Shown piece by piece: positions 9,307 to 20,681 of a stretch of 47,140 bases of DNA. The position numbers were made by a program, and so were the translations under genes. Location of the stretch: NCBI GenBank assembly GCA_022758925.1, contig JAEMQF010000074.1, positions 1 through 47,140 on the forward strand, in the 5' to 3' direction. A model generated the notes under the pieces. The model made no database searches. It had not been told where the DNA came from and saw only the letters and a program-made list of their open reading frames with translations. The stretch is from Burkholderiales bacterium. Its GTDB lineage: Bacteria; Pseudomonadota; Gammaproteobacteria; Burkholderiales; Burkholderiaceae_C. How positions within the stretch are numbered: the stretch's first letter is position 1; each line of letters begins with the position of its first letter.

Positions 9307-9819
9307 ATGGCGCTGCTGCAAATTCTTTGCTACCCCGATCCTCGGCTGCACACCGTGGCGCGGCCGGTTGACGCTGTCGACGCGCGCGTGCGCCGCCTCG
9401 TCGACGACATGCTTGAGACAATGTACTCGGCCGACGGCGTGGGTCTGGCGGCGACCCAGGTCGACGTGCACGAGCGAGTGATCGTGATCGACACCGCGCC
9501 GAATCTGAAACGGCCGCATGTGCTGATCAACCCGGAACTTGTTGCGCGCAGCCAGGAGTTGGCCGTCACCGATGAAGGTTGCTTGTCGGTGCCGGAAATC
9601 TACGACAAGGTGCAGCGCCACGCACAGGTCACGGTGCGCGCGCTGAACCGGGCCGGCGAGACCGTGGAATACGAGGCGAGCGGCCTGTTGGCGGTGTGTG
9701 TGCAGCATGAAATGGACCACCTGCTTGGCAAAGTCTTCGTTGAATACCTGAGCCCGCTCAAGCGCGATCGGATTCGCACCAAGATGCTGAAAAGATTGCG
9801 CGACGGGCGGCGCAGCTAG
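9307..9819 (+). CDS. def: Peptide deformylase
   Basis: [53 protein letters not shown] motifs. Confidence 0.97.
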   Translation: MALLQILCYPDPRLHTVARPVDAVDARVRRLVDDMLETMYSADGVGLAATQVDVHERVIVIDTAPNLKRPHVLINPELVARSQELAVTDEGCLSVPEIYDKVQRHAQVTVRALNRAGETVEYEASGLLAVCVQHEMDHLLGKVFVEYLSPLKRDRIRTKMLKRLRDGRRS

Positions 9820-9845
9820 CGCTGACATCTCGGGATCGATGCGTC

Positions 9846-10826
9846 ATGCGAGTCGTTTTTGCCGGCACACCCGAATTCGCGTTGGTCGCACTGTGCGAGT
9901 TGCAGCGTGCCGGATTCGAAGTTGCGCTGGTCTTCACTCAGCCGGATCGCCCCGCCGGGCGGGGATTGAAGTTGCACGCCAGCGCCGTAAAGGCGTATGC
10001 GATTGCGCGCGGAATTCGCGTCGCTCAACCACGCAGCCTGCGACTGGACGGCAAGTTTCCCGACGACGCGCAACACGCGCGTGCAGCCCTGCTCGCGGCG
10101 CGGCCCGACGTCCTTGTCGTTGCCGCCTACGGCTTGCTGCTGCCACCCTGGGTGCTCGAGTTGCCGCCGCTCGGCTGCCTGAACATTCACGCTTCCCTGC
10201 TGCCGCGTTGGCGCGGCGCGGCACCGATCCAGCGCGCCATCGAAGCGGGCGACAAGGCCAGCGGCGTCACGATCATGCAAATGGATGCGGGTCTGGACAC
10301 GGGCGCGATACTGCTCGCGCAACCACTGGCGATCGGTGCCGATGACTCGGCTGCGACACTGCACGACAAGCTCGCGCCGCTGGGCGGTCGCCTGATTGTG
10401 CAAGCGCTCGAACTTGCACAAAGTGGGGCACTGCGGCCGACGCCGCAGCCCGATTCTGGGATCAGCTACGCGCACAAGATCGACAAGGCCGAAGCCGCAA
10501 TCGATTGGCGCGAGCCCGCCGAGATCATCGAACGCAGAATCCGCGCCTTCGACCCTTTCCCCGGGGCCAGCGGCGTTCTCAACGGCGTGACCCTCAAGGT
10601 CTGGCGCGCTGAGCTGGACCCAGGTACCGGCGTCGGGCCCGGGTGGAGCGGCGTGCCGGGGGAAATCGTCAGCGTGGAACCGACCGGACTGCTCGTCGCC
10701 TGCGGCAGCGGTGGGATGCGCTTGACAGAACTGCAGCGCAGCGGCGGCAAGCGCATGGCCGTGCCCGCGTTTCTCGCAGGCCAGACGTTGCGCGCCGGGA
10801 TGCGATTCGCCCCGCGAACGAGTTGA
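9846..10826 (+). CDS. fmt: Methionyl-tRNA formyltransferase
   Basis: [19 protein letters not shown]...[42 protein letters not shown]; downstream of def. Confidence 0.97.
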   Translation: MRVVFAGTPEFALVALCELQRAGFEVALVFTQPDRPAGRGLKLHASAVKAYAIARGIRVAQPRSLRLDGKFPDDAQHARAALLAARPDVLVVAAYGLLLPPWVLELPPLGCLNIHASLLPRWRGAAPIQRAIEAGDKASGVTIMQMDAGLDTGAILLAQPLAIGADDSAATLHDKLAPLGGRLIVQALELAQSGALRPTPQPDSGISYAHKIDKAEAAIDWREPAEIIERRIRAFDPFPGASGVLNGVTLKVWRAELDPGTGVGPGWSGVPGEIVSVEPTGLLVACGSGGMRLTELQRSGGKRMAVPAFLAGQTLRAGMRFAPRTS

Positions 10827-10881
10827 ACTTCGTTGACGCGGCCGCATCTACGCCGCGCCCAGGTTTGAAGGAAAGGCGTTC

Positions 10882-11736
10882 ATGTTCAATTTGATGAAGA
10901 CCGCGATCCTGATGGCTGCCATCACCGCGCTGTTCATGGCGATCGGCTCGGTGCTCGGCGGCCAGCAGGGCATGGCGCTTGCGCTGGTGATTGCGTTGGG
11001 GATGAATTTCTTCAGCTACTGGTTTTCCGACAAGCTGGTGCTGAAGATGTACAACGCGCAAGAGGTCGATCAAACCTCGGCGCCGCAGTTCTACGCAATG
11101 GTGCGCGACCTCGCGCAGCGCGCACAGTTGCCGATGCCGCGTGTGTACCTGATCCAGGAGGACGCGCCGAATGCGTTTGCCACCGGGCGCAATCCCGAAC
11201 ACGCCGCGGTCGCCGCGACAACCGGCATTCTGCAGGTGCTCAGCGAACGCGAATTGCGCGGCGTCATGGCGCATGAACTCGCCCACGTCAAACACCGCGA
11301 CATCCTTATCAGCACGGTCAGCGCAACGATGGCAGGCGCGATTTCGATGCTTGCCAACTTCGCGATGTTCTTCGGCGGGCGCGACAGCGAAGGCAGGCCC
11401 GCGAACCCGATCGCCGGCATCTTGGTGATGCTGCTTGCACCACTCGCAGCGAGTCTGATCCAGATGGCGATCAGTCGTGCCCGCGAGTTCGAAGCCGACC
11501 GCGGCGGCGCCGAGATCTCGGGCGACCCGCAGGCCCTGGCCAGCGCGCTGCAGAAGATCCAGCACTACGCCCAGGGCATCCCGATGCAGGCCGCGCAGCG
11601 CCACCCGGAAACCGCGCAAATGATGATCATGAACCCGTTGTCGGGGGGTGGCTTGCGGGGCCTGTTCTCGACACATCCGGCGACGCAGGAGCGCGTCGAG
11701 CGCCTGCTCGCGTTGGCGCAAGGCATGGTTCGCTGA
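10882..11736 (+). CDS. htpX: Protease HtpX (M48 metalloprotease)
   Basis: [27 protein letters not shown]...[21 protein letters not shown] (HExxH). Confidence 0.96.
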   Translation: MFNLMKTAILMAAITALFMAIGSVLGGQQGMALALVIALGMNFFSYWFSDKLVLKMYNAQEVDQTSAPQFYAMVRDLAQRAQLPMPRVYLIQEDAPNAFATGRNPEHAAVAATTGILQVLSERELRGVMAHELAHVKHRDILISTVSATMAGAISMLANFAMFFGGRDSEGRPANPIAGILVMLLAPLAASLIQMAISRAREFEADRGGAEISGDPQALASALQKIQHYAQGIPMQAAQRHPETAQMMIMNPLSGGGLRGLFSTHPATQERVERLLALAQGMVR

Positions 11737-11815
11737 CGGCGCGTTGCCGCGCCGGGTTCTGACTGCTTGATGGCGCTGGCCGCAGCGCCATGACACGCGG
11801 CATCACAATCGTGCC

Positions 11816-12277
11816 ATGCAGAGTTGGCGCAGGATGCGCGAAGTGCTGGGGCGGCCTGAGGCGCTGCGCGGCGCGCGCGACATGATGGTATTCGCACCGG
11901 GCCTCGCGGCCTGGGGCCTGGTGACCGGCATCGCGATGGTGAACAGCGGCCTGAGCACGCCAGTGGCGCTGCTGATGTCGCTGCTCGTCTACGCCGGCAG
12001 CGCACAACTGGCGACGATTCCCTTGCTCGCCGCTGGCGCGCCGATTCCCGGCTGGCTGTTGCGTGCCCTCAAGGTTGCTCCACTCGCCGCCCTGACGGCG
12101 GTGATCGTGCCGGAGATCGTGAGGAGGCAAGGCCATTTCGCCCAGACTTGGCAGGATGCGCGATTTCCTGCCGTGGCTGCGGCCACGCTCTACTATCGTT
12201 GGCGGCCTGGTGTGTTGGGTACGATGCTGGCGGGCCTGGCGCTTTACCTGCCGCTGCGAATTTTCTGCGGCCGGTAA
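11816..12277 (+). pseudogene. AzlC-AzlD chimeric remnant (branched-chain amino acid exporter), apparent in-frame internal deletion
   Basis: Residues 1-~76 look like an AzlC N-terminus (FAPGLAAWGLVTGIAMVNSGLSTPVALLMSLLVYAGSAQLATIPLLAAGAP). Residues ~77-153 look like an AzlD C-terminus (PGWLLRALKVAPLAALTAVIVPEIV...DARFPAVAAATLYYRWRPGVLGTMLAGLALYLPLRI). 153 aa in total. Confidence 0.65.
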
Positions 12278-12356
12278 GCCGGCATGCGCAGCGCGGCCCC
12301 TGCGGCCGGGTTACATTGAAAATCGGACCCAAGCTTCAACCTCGATTGCCTGACCC

Positions 12357-13562
12357 ATGAACTTCATTCGTTTTACCGATCTCGTCGCCACTGGACAGGT
12401 GGCCGGCAAACGCGTCTTCATTCGCGCCGACCTGAACGTCCCGCTCGATGCCGGCGGCCAGATCACGGAAGACACGCGCATTCGGGCGTCGGTAGCGTGC
12501 ATCGAGTTGGCGCTTCAAGCCGGCGCGGCAGTGATGGTCACGTCGCATCTCGGGCGGCCGACGGAGGGCCAGCTGACGCCCGCTGATTCGCTGGCGCCGG
12601 TGGCGCGGCGCTTGTCTGAGTTACTCGGGCGCGACGTCCCGCTGCTCGCAAACTGGGTCGACGGCGTCACACTCCAACCCGGGCAACTCGTGCTGTTGGA
12701 GAACTGCCGCATCAACAAAGGCGAGAAGAAGAACTCCGAAGACCTGGCGCGCAAACTCAGCGGCCTGTGCGACATCTTCGTGCACGACGCATTCGGCACC
12801 GCGCACCGCGCCGAGGCCAGCACCTACGGCATTGCGCAGTTTGCCAAAGTGGCCTGCGCCGGGCCATTGCTCGCGGCCGAAATCGACGCGATCCAGAAGG
12901 CCCTGGCGAATCCGAAACGACCGCTGGTCGCCATCGTCGCCGGAAGCAAGGTCAGCACCAAGTTGACGATCCTGCAAAGCCTTGCAGTGAAGGTCGATGG
13001 GCTCATCGTCGGCGGCGGAATCGCCAATACGTTCATGCTCGCCAGCGGTTTGAAGATCGGCAAGAGCCTGGCTGAGGCGAGCCTGGTGAACGAGGCCAAA
13101 GCAGTGATCGATGCAATGCGCGCGCGCGGCGCGGCAGTGCCGATTCCGCTTGACGTGGTGACAGCCAAGGAGTTCAAGGCGGATGCCGCGGCGTCGGTCA
13201 AGGCTGTTGCCGATGTCGCCGACGACGACCTGATTCTCGACATCGGCCCAACGACCGCGGAGCTCCTTGCCCGGCAATTGAAGTCGGCCGGAACGATTGT
13301 GTGGAACGGGCCGCTGGGCGTGTTCGAATTCGATGCCTTCGCGCACGGCACGGAAACGGTGGCGCGTGCGATTGCTGCGTCGAGTGCCTTTTCCATTGCC
13401 GGAGGCGGCGACACCTTGGCGGCGATCGCCAAGTACGGCATCGCCGACAGAATCGGCTACATCTCGACCGGAGGCGGGGCGTTTCTCGAAGTGCTCGAAG
13501 GCAAGACGCTGCCGGCATTCGAAATCCTCGCCCGTCGTGCGGCGCAGGGTTCATCCGGCTGA
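12357..13562 (+). CDS. pgk: Phosphoglycerate kinase
   Basis: [29 protein letters not shown]...[13 protein letters not shown]...[18 protein letters not shown]. Confidence 0.98.
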   Translation: MNFIRFTDLVATGQVAGKRVFIRADLNVPLDAGGQITEDTRIRASVACIELALQAGAAVMVTSHLGRPTEGQLTPADSLAPVARRLSELLGRDVPLLANWVDGVTLQPGQLVLLENCRINKGEKKNSEDLARKLSGLCDIFVHDAFGTAHRAEASTYGIAQFAKVACAGPLLAAEIDAIQKALANPKRPLVAIVAGSKVSTKLTILQSLAVKVDGLIVGGGIANTFMLASGLKIGKSLAEASLVNEAKAVIDAMRARGAAVPIPLDVVTAKEFKADAAASVKAVADVADDDLILDIGPTTAELLARQLKSAGTIVWNGPLGVFEFDAFAHGTETVARAIAASSAFSIAGGGDTLAAIAKYGIADRIGYISTGGGAFLEVLEGKTLPAFEILARRAAQGSSG

Positions 13563-13613
13563 ACCGGCAAACGTGCCCGACAACGTCGAACAACACTTTC
13601 CAGGGAGTCCTGC

Positions 13614-15044
13614 ATGCCCCGCGCCACCAAGATCGTTGCCACCCTCGGCCCGGCGTCGAGTTCACCTGAAGTGCTGGAACGCATGATTCGCGCCGGCGGC
13701 GACGTCGTGCGCCTGAATTTTTCGCATGGCACGGCGCAAGACCACATCGACCGCGCGAAACTCGTGCGCGAAGTGGCCGCGCGCGCCGGCAAGGAGGTGG
13801 CGATCATGGCCGACCTGCAAGGGCCGAAGATTCGCGTCGGCAAGTTCGAGGGCGGCAAGACGATGCTCGAGCCCGGCCAGAAATTCATCCTCGACGGTGC
13901 GAGCAAGCAACTGGGCGACAACGGACGCGTGGGCCTGGACTACAAGGATCTGCCGCGCGACGTGAAGGCGGGCGACACGTTGCTGCTGAACGACGGCTTG
14001 CTCAAACTCACCGTCGACGCCGTGCTTGGCGAGGAGGTTCACACCACCGTCGTCGCCGGCGGCGAATTGTCCAACAACAAAGGGATCAACAAGGCGGGCG
14101 GGGGCCTTACCGCCCCGGCGTTGACGGCAAAGGACATGGACGACATCAAGACGGCGATGAGCTTCCAGTGCGAATACCTGGCGATCAGCTTCCCGAAGAG
14201 TGCGACCGACATGGAAATGGCGCGCCAGCTCGCGAACGTGGCCGGCGAGGGACAGCGCCACAAGCCGGGCCTGATTGCGAAGATCGAGCGCGTCGAGGCG
14301 ATTCCGGCGCTGGATGAGATTTTACGTGCGTCCGACGGCATCATGGTCGCGCGCGGCGACCTCTCCATCGAAGTCGGCAACGCGGCTGTGCCGGCGCTGC
14401 AAAAACGCATGATTCGCAGGGCGCGCGAACTCGACAAGGTTGTCATCACCGCGACCCAGATGATGGAGTCGATGATCGTGAATCCGGTGCCGACGCGCGC
14501 CGAAGTCAGCGACGTGGCAAACGCCGTGCTCGACGGCACCGACGCCGTGATGCTCAGCGCCGAGACCGCGACCGGCAAGTACCCGGTTGAAACCATCCAG
14601 CAGATGGACGCGATCTCACTCGAAGCCGAACGCGCCGATGACGCGACGATCGAAACCGATTTCACCAACAAGCGCTTCGGCCGAATCGACCAGTCGATCG
14701 CGATGGGCGCCCTCTTCACGGCGCATCACCTGGGTTGCAAGGCGATTCTCGCGCTCACCGAATCGGGTTCGACGGCGCTGTGGATGAGCCGGCACAACAT
14801 CAAGGTGCCGATCTTCGGTATCACCTCGCAGCCCGTGTCGCAGCGCAAGATGATGCTCTATCGCAATGTGCGGCCGCTGCTGATGCCGGCTTTTCGCGAT
14901 CGCGATCAAGCCCTGGCGAGTGCCGAAGCACTGCTGGTCGAAAAGGGTGTGCTCAAACCCGGTGACACCTACGCCATTACCTGCGGCGAGCCGATGGGGC
15001 ACCCGGGTGGCACGAACATGCTCAAGGTGTGCCGCGTTGCCTGA
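13614..15044 (+). CDS. pyk: Pyruvate kinase
   Basis: MPRATKIVATLGPASSSPEVLERMIRAGGDVVRLNFSHG...VITATQMMESMI. Confidence 0.98.
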   Translation: MPRATKIVATLGPASSSPEVLERMIRAGGDVVRLNFSHGTAQDHIDRAKLVREVAARAGKEVAIMADLQGPKIRVGKFEGGKTMLEPGQKFILDGASKQLGDNGRVGLDYKDLPRDVKAGDTLLLNDGLLKLTVDAVLGEEVHTTVVAGGELSNNKGINKAGGGLTAPALTAKDMDDIKTAMSFQCEYLAISFPKSATDMEMARQLANVAGEGQRHKPGLIAKIERVEAIPALDEILRASDGIMVARGDLSIEVGNAAVPALQKRMIRRARELDKVVITATQMMESMIVNPVPTRAEVSDVANAVLDGTDAVMLSAETATGKYPVETIQQMDAISLEAERADDATIETDFTNKRFGRIDQSIAMGALFTAHHLGCKAILALTESGSTALWMSRHNIKVPIFGITSQPVSQRKMMLYRNVRPLLMPAFRDRDQALASAEALLVEKGVLKPGDTYAITCGEPMGHPGGTNMLKVCRVA

Positions 15045-15053
15045 GGTGCACCA

Positions 15054-16265
15054 ATGAACTCGGCCCTCAGCCACGCCGATATTCAGGCGGCGGCGCGCCG
15101 CCTGAGCGGCAACGTGCTCGAAACGCCCTGCCTGCTGTCACGCACGCTGGGTGCGATGGCGGGCTGCGAAGTCTTCCTCAAGTTCGAGAACCAGCAGTTC
15201 ACTGCGTCGTTCAAGGAACGCGGCGCCTTCAACCGAATTGCGATGCTGAGCGACGCCGAGCGCGGCCACGGTGTGCTCACCGTGTCGGCGGGCAACCACG
15301 CCCAAGCCGTCGCGTACCACACGCAGCGGCTGGGCATTCCCACGACGGTGGTGATGCCACGCTTTGCAGCCGCTGTGAAGGTGGACAACACCCGGCGCTT
15401 CGGTGCCGAGGTGGTGCTCGAAGGCGAAACCTTCGACGACGCGCGTCGCCATGGATTGCAGCTCGCCGCCGAGCGCGGCCTGACAGTCGTGCACCCCTTC
15501 GACGACCTGGCTGTCGCCGCGGGCCAGGGCACGGTCGCGCTCGAGATGTTGGCGCAGCAGCCCGGCATCGACACCTTGCTCGTGCCGGTCGGCGGCGGCG
15601 GCTTGATCGGCGGCATGGCGGTCGCGGCACGCTCCCATTCCTCACACGTCGATGTCATCGGCGTCCAGACCGAGCGTTTTCCCACTGTGTGGAACGCTGT
15701 GCACCGCGGCGATCGCGAATGCGGCCAGGCGACGATTGCCGACGGCATTGCCGTCAAACACCCCGGTGCGTTGACGCTGCCGATCATCCGCAGCCTTGTC
15801 GACGACATGCTGCTCGTGGGTGAAGACGACATTGAACAGGCCATCGTGCTGCTCATCGAGATCGAAAAGACGGTGGTCGAGGGCGCAGGCGCGGTGGGCC
15901 TGGCGGCGCTGTTGCGGCATCGAGAGCGCTTTGCCGGGCGCCGCGTGGGCATCGTGCTGTCGGGCGGCAATATCGAACCCCTCGTGCTGGCCGAAATCAT
16001 TCAACGCGGCATGGTGCGCTCGGCGCGGCTGGCGCGGCTGCGCGTCGACGTTCGCGATGTGCCCGGCGCCCTGGCCGAGGTCACAAGCGCGCTGGGCAAG
16101 CTCGGTGCGAACATCGACGAGGTGCGCCACCAGCGCGCGTTCAGTACGCTCTCGGTGGAGCGGGTGCAGATCGAATTCGTGGTCCAGACGCGTGGCACCG
16201 AGCACCTGGAGCGCATCATTGGCGCGATGTCGGCGCAGGGCTTCGCGATTTCAAGGGTGACTTGA
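15054..16265 (+). CDS. ilvA: Threonine ammonia-lyase with C-terminal ACT-like domain
   Basis: [22 protein letters not shown] (PLP lysine motif), [20 protein letters not shown]-like C-terminus [31 protein letters not shown]. Confidence 0.92.
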   Translation: MNSALSHADIQAAARRLSGNVLETPCLLSRTLGAMAGCEVFLKFENQQFTASFKERGAFNRIAMLSDAERGHGVLTVSAGNHAQAVAYHTQRLGIPTTVVMPRFAAAVKVDNTRRFGAEVVLEGETFDDARRHGLQLAAERGLTVVHPFDDLAVAAGQGTVALEMLAQQPGIDTLLVPVGGGGLIGGMAVAARSHSSHVDVIGVQTERFPTVWNAVHRGDRECGQATIADGIAVKHPGALTLPIIRSLVDDMLLVGEDDIEQAIVLLIEIEKTVVEGAGAVGLAALLRHRERFAGRRVGIVLSGGNIEPLVLAEIIQRGMVRSARLARLRVDVRDVPGALAEVTSALGKLGANIDEVRHQRAFSTLSVERVQIEFVVQTRGTEHLERIIGAMSAQGFAISRVT

Positions 16266-16323
16266 GACGCACCGAGGTCGGGCGCTCGATGGCTACAATT
16301 CCAGTCACTTGCGAAGGACCGCC

Positions 16324-17388
16324 ATGCCTATCGTCTCAATGCGCCAACTCCTGGACCATGCCGCCGAAAACGGCTACGGCATCCCCGCGTTCAACGTCAA
16401 CAATCTCGAGCAGGTGCAGGCCGTGATGACGGCGGCGTCGGAGGTCGGCGCGCCGGTGATCCTGCAGGCCAGCGCCGGGGCACGCAAATACGCGGGCGAA
16501 CACTTCATCAAACACCTGATCCAGGCCGCGGTCGAGAGCTGGCCGCAAGTGCCGCTCGTCATGCACCAGGACCATGGCCAGAGCCCGGAGGTGTGTGCCG
16601 GTGCCATCGACCTGGGTTTCAGCTCGGTGATGATGGACGGCTCGCTGCAGGCCGACGGCAAGTCGATCGCGAGCTACGAGTACAACCTCGACGTCACGCG
16701 CAAGGTCGTCGACATGGCGCATAAGCTGGGCGTCACCGTCGAAGGCGAACTCGGTTGCCTGGGCTCGCTGGAAACGATGCGCGGCGACAAGGAAGACGGC
16801 CACGGCACGGAAGCGACGATGACGATGGACCAGTTGCTCACCGACCCCGAACAGGCCGCCGACTTCGTCAAGAAGACCCAGCTCGACGCGCTCGCGATTG
16901 CGATCGGCACCAGCCACGGTGCCTACAAGTTCAGCCGCAAGCCCACCGGCGACATTCTGGCGATCGGGCGCATCAAGGAGATCCATCGCCGCATTCCGAA
17001 CACGCATCTCGTGATGCACGGCAGCTCGAGCGTGCCGCAGGAGCTGCTCGAGGAAATCCGCGAGTATGGCGGCAAGATGAAAGAGACCTACGGCGTGCCG
17101 GTCGAAGAGATCCAGGAGGCGATCAAACACGGCGTGCGCAAGATCAACATCGACACCGACGTGCGTTTGGCGATGACCGGTGCGATCCGCAAGTACATGG
17201 CGTTGAACCCCGACAAGTTCGACCCGCGCGATTACCTGAAGCCGGCGCGCGAAGCGGCGAAGCGGATTTGCAGACAGCGCTATCTGCAGTTCGGCTGCGA
17301 GGGCCAGGCCGGCAAGATCAAGGCGCAGCCGCTGAGCGCAGTCGCGCAGCGCTACGCGAAGGGCGAGCTGGCGCAACGGGTGGTGTAG
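16324..17388 (+). CDS. fba: Class II fructose-bisphosphate aldolase (Calvin-cycle subtype)
   Basis: [35 protein letters not shown]...[13 protein letters not shown]...[19 protein letters not shown]. Confidence 0.96.
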   Translation: MPIVSMRQLLDHAAENGYGIPAFNVNNLEQVQAVMTAASEVGAPVILQASAGARKYAGEHFIKHLIQAAVESWPQVPLVMHQDHGQSPEVCAGAIDLGFSSVMMDGSLQADGKSIASYEYNLDVTRKVVDMAHKLGVTVEGELGCLGSLETMRGDKEDGHGTEATMTMDQLLTDPEQAADFVKKTQLDALAIAIGTSHGAYKFSRKPTGDILAIGRIKEIHRRIPNTHLVMHGSSSVPQELLEEIREYGGKMKETYGVPVEEIQEAIKHGVRKINIDTDVRLAMTGAIRKYMALNPDKFDPRDYLKPAREAAKRICRQRYLQFGCEGQAGKIKAQPLSAVAQRYAKGELAQRVV

Positions 17389-17438
17389 CGCATTCGGCAG
17401 GAACGAAACCCGGCAGCGGACCGGGGTCTCAACCCGGC

Positions 17439-17468
17439 GCGCGCCAGGATGGGTTTGTTCTGGCGCGC
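17439..17468 (+). terminator. Possible terminator hairpin after fba
   Basis: gcgcgccag (17439-17447) pairs with ctggcgcgc (17460-17468), 9-bp stem and 12-nt loop. No T-tract. Confidence 0.35.
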
Positions 17469-17498
17469 TCGCGTCGCGGGGCCGGATATCATCAACTT

Positions 17499-17710
17499 GC
17501 TTCAGGTGCCCCCGGTCGTCTCGATCGGGCGTTAAACGGGAAGCAGGTGACCTTGCCCTCACGGGCGAACAGACCTGCGCTGCCCCCGCACCGGTAAGCA
17601 GGTGAAAAGTCATCACGAAGCCACTGCGCGGACTCTCCGCGTGGGAAGGCGGTGACCCCCGGCGCTGCATCGAAGCGCCGACCTGCGAGCCCGGATACCG
17701 GCCTGCATGC
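17499..17710 (+). ncRNA. Cobalamin (B12) riboswitch
   Basis: Characteristic blocks in order: ttcaggtgcc...taaacgggaagcaggtga...ctgcgctgcccccgcaccggtaagca...gccactg...gtgggaaggcggtga...gcgagcccggataccggcctgc. Directly upstream of btuB. Confidence 0.93.
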
Positions 17711-17789
17711 GCCGCCGCCGGTGTGTTCGCACGCCGGCATTCGCCACCGACGCAGCCTGCGGGGACGCTGGCTGCATGGAGTTGATTCG

Positions 17790-19625
17790 ATGCCCGTCAT
17801 CCGTCACCGGCCTGCCGCGTTTTGCGGCCGGGGCCTGCTTGCACTGTCCTTCTTTTCCTGCAGCTCGCATGCCGCGGAATCGGCGCAGCTGCCCGGGGTC
17901 GTGGTCACCGCCACGCGCAGCGCCCAGTCTCTGAGCAACACCCTGTCCGACGTGCGAGTGATCGATGCAGACACGATTCGCGACGCCGGCATGAGCACGC
18001 TGACGGAGTTGCTGAGAGTTCATGGCGGGGTCGAGATCACGTCGAACGGCGGGCCGGGCCAGGTCTCGGGGGTGTTCATTCGCGGCGCGAACGCGAACCA
18101 TGTGGTGCTGTTGATCGACGGAGTGCGCATCAACTCGGCCACTGCCGGATTGAACGCGTGGGAGAACATTCCCTTGGCACAGATCGAGCGCATCGAGATC
18201 GTGCGCGGTGCGGCGAGCAGCCTGTACGGCGCCGACGCGATCGGCGGCGTGGTCCAGATCTTCACCCATGCTGGCTCGCGGTCGCAGGCGCGAATCGGTG
18301 TCGGCAGTTGGCGCACGCGCGAAGCGTCGGCCGGCTTCGGGCGCGAATTCGGTGCGACCAAGATTGCGGTGCAGGCGGGCTACAGCGAGTCGGACGCTTT
18401 TTCGGCGACGAACGAGGGCAATGCGTTTTCATTCAACGCCGACACCGACCCTTACCGCAACAAGAACCTGGCGGCCTCGGTCGAGCACGAGTGGCGCAGC
18501 GGCCACAGCGTGGTCGGCCGCGTCTTGCGCAGCGACGGCACCACGTCCTTCGATTGCGGCGCCGGCAACGACGACGTGAACCGGCAGACCCTCGCCACGT
18601 ATTCTTTGGAAAGCCGCGACCGCTTCAGGACCGAATGGCTCAGCACGCTGCGAATCGCGCGCGGAACCGACGACAGTGTTTCGAGCGGCGGCACTTGCGC
18701 CGGCCGGTATCGCACTGACCAGGATCAGCTGACCTGGCAAAACGACATCAATGCCCTGGGCGGGCAGCTGGTCGCGGGGTCCGAGTTGCGGCGCGAACAG
18801 ATCCGCAGCGACACTGCGTACATCCAGGATTCGCGCCGCACCGCCGCGGCATTTGCTGGCTATTCGGCAAGCCTGGACGCGCACCTGATGCAGGCTGCGC
18901 TGCGCCTGAATCACGACTCGCAGTTCGGCGCGCACACGACCGGCAATCTGGCCTACGGTTACCGCGTCGCGCCGCCGTGGCGGATTTCGGCTGGCGTGGG
19001 CAGCGCATTCAAGGCGCCGAGTTTCAACGACTTGTACTATCCCCTGAGTTTCGGTTTCTCGGGCAACCCGAACCTGAAGCCGGAGCGTTCGCGCATGGCC
19101 GAAGTTTCGGCGAACTTCGATGCGGGTTCGACGCAGGGCGGCCTGGTTTTTTTCGACAACCGCACGCGTGACCTGATCGTGATCGACCCGACGTTTTCGA
19201 CCGTGATCAACGTCGACCAGGCGCGCGTGCGTGGTGCCACCTTGAACGCGGCAGTGGCACAAGCGTCATGGAGCGGGCGCGCCGAGTTCACGCTGCAAGA
19301 CGCGACCGACCAGCAGACCGGGAATCGATTGGCGCGGCGCGCGCGCCAGCATGGAAGCGCGAGCGTCAGCGTGAGGCCCGGTCCGTGGCGCGCGGGTCTC
19401 GAATGGGCCGCCCAAGGCGAACGCTTCGATGTTGCAAGCAACAGCGCCTCCTCGCGCATGGCCGGCTACGCCCTGTTCAACCTGAATGCGGCCTACGCCA
19501 TCAGCCCAGAACTGAGCGTGCTCGCGCGATTGAACAACGCGGGTGACAGGCATTACGAACTTGCGCAGGGATACAACACGCCCGGGCGCAACGCCTTCGT
19601 TGCGCTGGAATACGCGGCGCGCTAG
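17790..19625 (+). CDS. btuB: TonB-dependent vitamin B12 receptor BtuB
   Basis: Signal peptide, TonB box-like LPGVVVTATRSAQSLSN, plug GVFIRGANANHVVLLIDGVRINSAT, C-terminal YNTPGRNAFVALEYAAR; follows the cobalamin riboswitch. Confidence 0.93.
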   Translation: MPVIRHRPAAFCGRGLLALSFFSCSSHAAESAQLPGVVVTATRSAQSLSNTLSDVRVIDADTIRDAGMSTLTELLRVHGGVEITSNGGPGQVSGVFIRGANANHVVLLIDGVRINSATAGLNAWENIPLAQIERIEIVRGAASSLYGADAIGGVVQIFTHAGSRSQARIGVGSWRTREASAGFGREFGATKIAVQAGYSESDAFSATNEGNAFSFNADTDPYRNKNLAASVEHEWRSGHSVVGRVLRSDGTTSFDCGAGNDDVNRQTLATYSLESRDRFRTEWLSTLRIARGTDDSVSSGGTCAGRYRTDQDQLTWQNDINALGGQLVAGSELRREQIRSDTAYIQDSRRTAAAFAGYSASLDAHLMQAALRLNHDSQFGAHTTGNLAYGYRVAPPWRISAGVGSAFKAPSFNDLYYPLSFGFSGNPNLKPERSRMAEVSANFDAGSTQGGLVFFDNRTRDLIVIDPTFSTVINVDQARVRGATLNAAVAQASWSGRAEFTLQDATDQQTGNRLARRARQHGSASVSVRPGPWRAGLEWAAQGERFDVASNSASSRMAGYALFNLNAAYAISPELSVLARLNNAGDRHYELAQGYNTPGRNAFVALEYAAR

Positions 19626-19652
19626 ACGCGCGGCCCAAAGCTGTCCGCGCCC

Positions 19653-20681
19653 ATGTCGCACGCAGGAACGACAGTCATGAACCGGCGCTGGCGCGCCTGG
19701 ACCGTCCTGGCTGTCCTGTCAGTGCTGGCGTTCCTCGCGGCGCTGTGCATCGGCAGCAGCCCGATCTCCGTGCCCGACGTGATGCGCCTGCTGCTGCAAC
19801 CCGACGCGAGCGCGAACGCCGCGGTACTGCACGGGCTGCGCTTGCCGCGCGCGCTTGCCGCATTCGGCACCGGCGCCTTGTTGGCGCTGGCCGGCGCATT
19901 GCTGCAGGTGCTGCTGCGCAATCCGCTGGCCGACCCTTATGTGCTGGGAACCTCCGGCGGCGCCGCGGTGGGCGCACTGCTTGCGATGCTGCTCGGGCTC
20001 GGGGTTGTATGGGTGCAATTTGGCGCATTCGGTGGCGGCTGGCTTTCCGTCGTGCTTGTGTTCGCGCTTGCGCAGCGTGACATGTCGCATCACGCACTCA
20101 CCGGCACGGCGAGCGAGACGGCGCCGCGCCTGTTGCTCACCGGGGTGATGTTCGCTGCACTCTGGTCGGCGCTGATTGCGTTGCTGCTGCTGCTCGCGCC
20201 CGAAGCGCGCCTGCGCGGCATGCTGTTCTGGCTCAGCGGCGACCTGAGCGGTGTGGCCTCGCCGCATTGGCCGCTTGCACTGCTCGGCTTGCTGCTGCTC
20301 GTGACCCTGCCTCTGGCTCGCGAACTCAACGTGTTGTTGCGTGGCCCGGCGATCGCGTTGACGCTGGGTGTCGACGTGACGCAATTGAGACGCAGGGTGT
20401 ACCTGCTCGCGTCGCTCGCGACGGCGATCGCGGTCACGACCGCCGGCAGCATCGGCTTCATCGGCCTGGTGGTTCCGCATGCGCTGCGGCTCGTGCTCGG
20501 CAATGACCAGCGGATCTTGCTGCCGGCCTGCGCCTTGGGCGGTGGCACTTTATTGTTGCTCGCCGACACGGCTGCGCGCAGCCTGATCGCGCCGCAACAG
20601 TTGCCGGTGGGCGTGATCACGGCGCTGTTCGGCGTGCCGACGTTTCTGTTCTTGTTGCTGCACCGCAGGGCCCAGCGATGA
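19653..20681 (+). CDS. btuC: Cobalamin ABC transporter permease (FecCD/BtuC family)
   Basis: LRLPRALAAFGTGALLALAGALLQVLLRNPLADPYVLGTSGGAAVGALL; GFIGLVVPHALRLVLG. Confidence 0.93.
   Translation: MSHAGTTVMNRRWRAWTVLAVLSVLAFLAALCIGSSPISVPDVMRLLLQPDASANAAVLHGLRLPRALAAFGTGALLALAGALLQVLLRNPLADPYVLGTSGGAAVGALLAMLLGLGVVWVQFGAFGGGWLSVVLVFALAQRDMSHHALTGTASETAPRLLLTGVMFAALWSALIALLLLLAPEARLRGMLFWLSGDLSGVASPHWPLALLGLLLLVTLPLARELNVLLRGPAIALTLGVDVTQLRRRVYLLASLATAIAVTTAGSIGFIGLVVPHALRLVLGNDQRILLPACALGGGTLLLLADTAARSLIAPQQLPVGVITALFGVPTFLFLLLHRRAQR

Noticed and set aside
17652-17789. Upstream extension of the btuB ORF
   Set aside because: It overlaps the cobalamin riboswitch; the start at 17790 gives a proper signal peptide.
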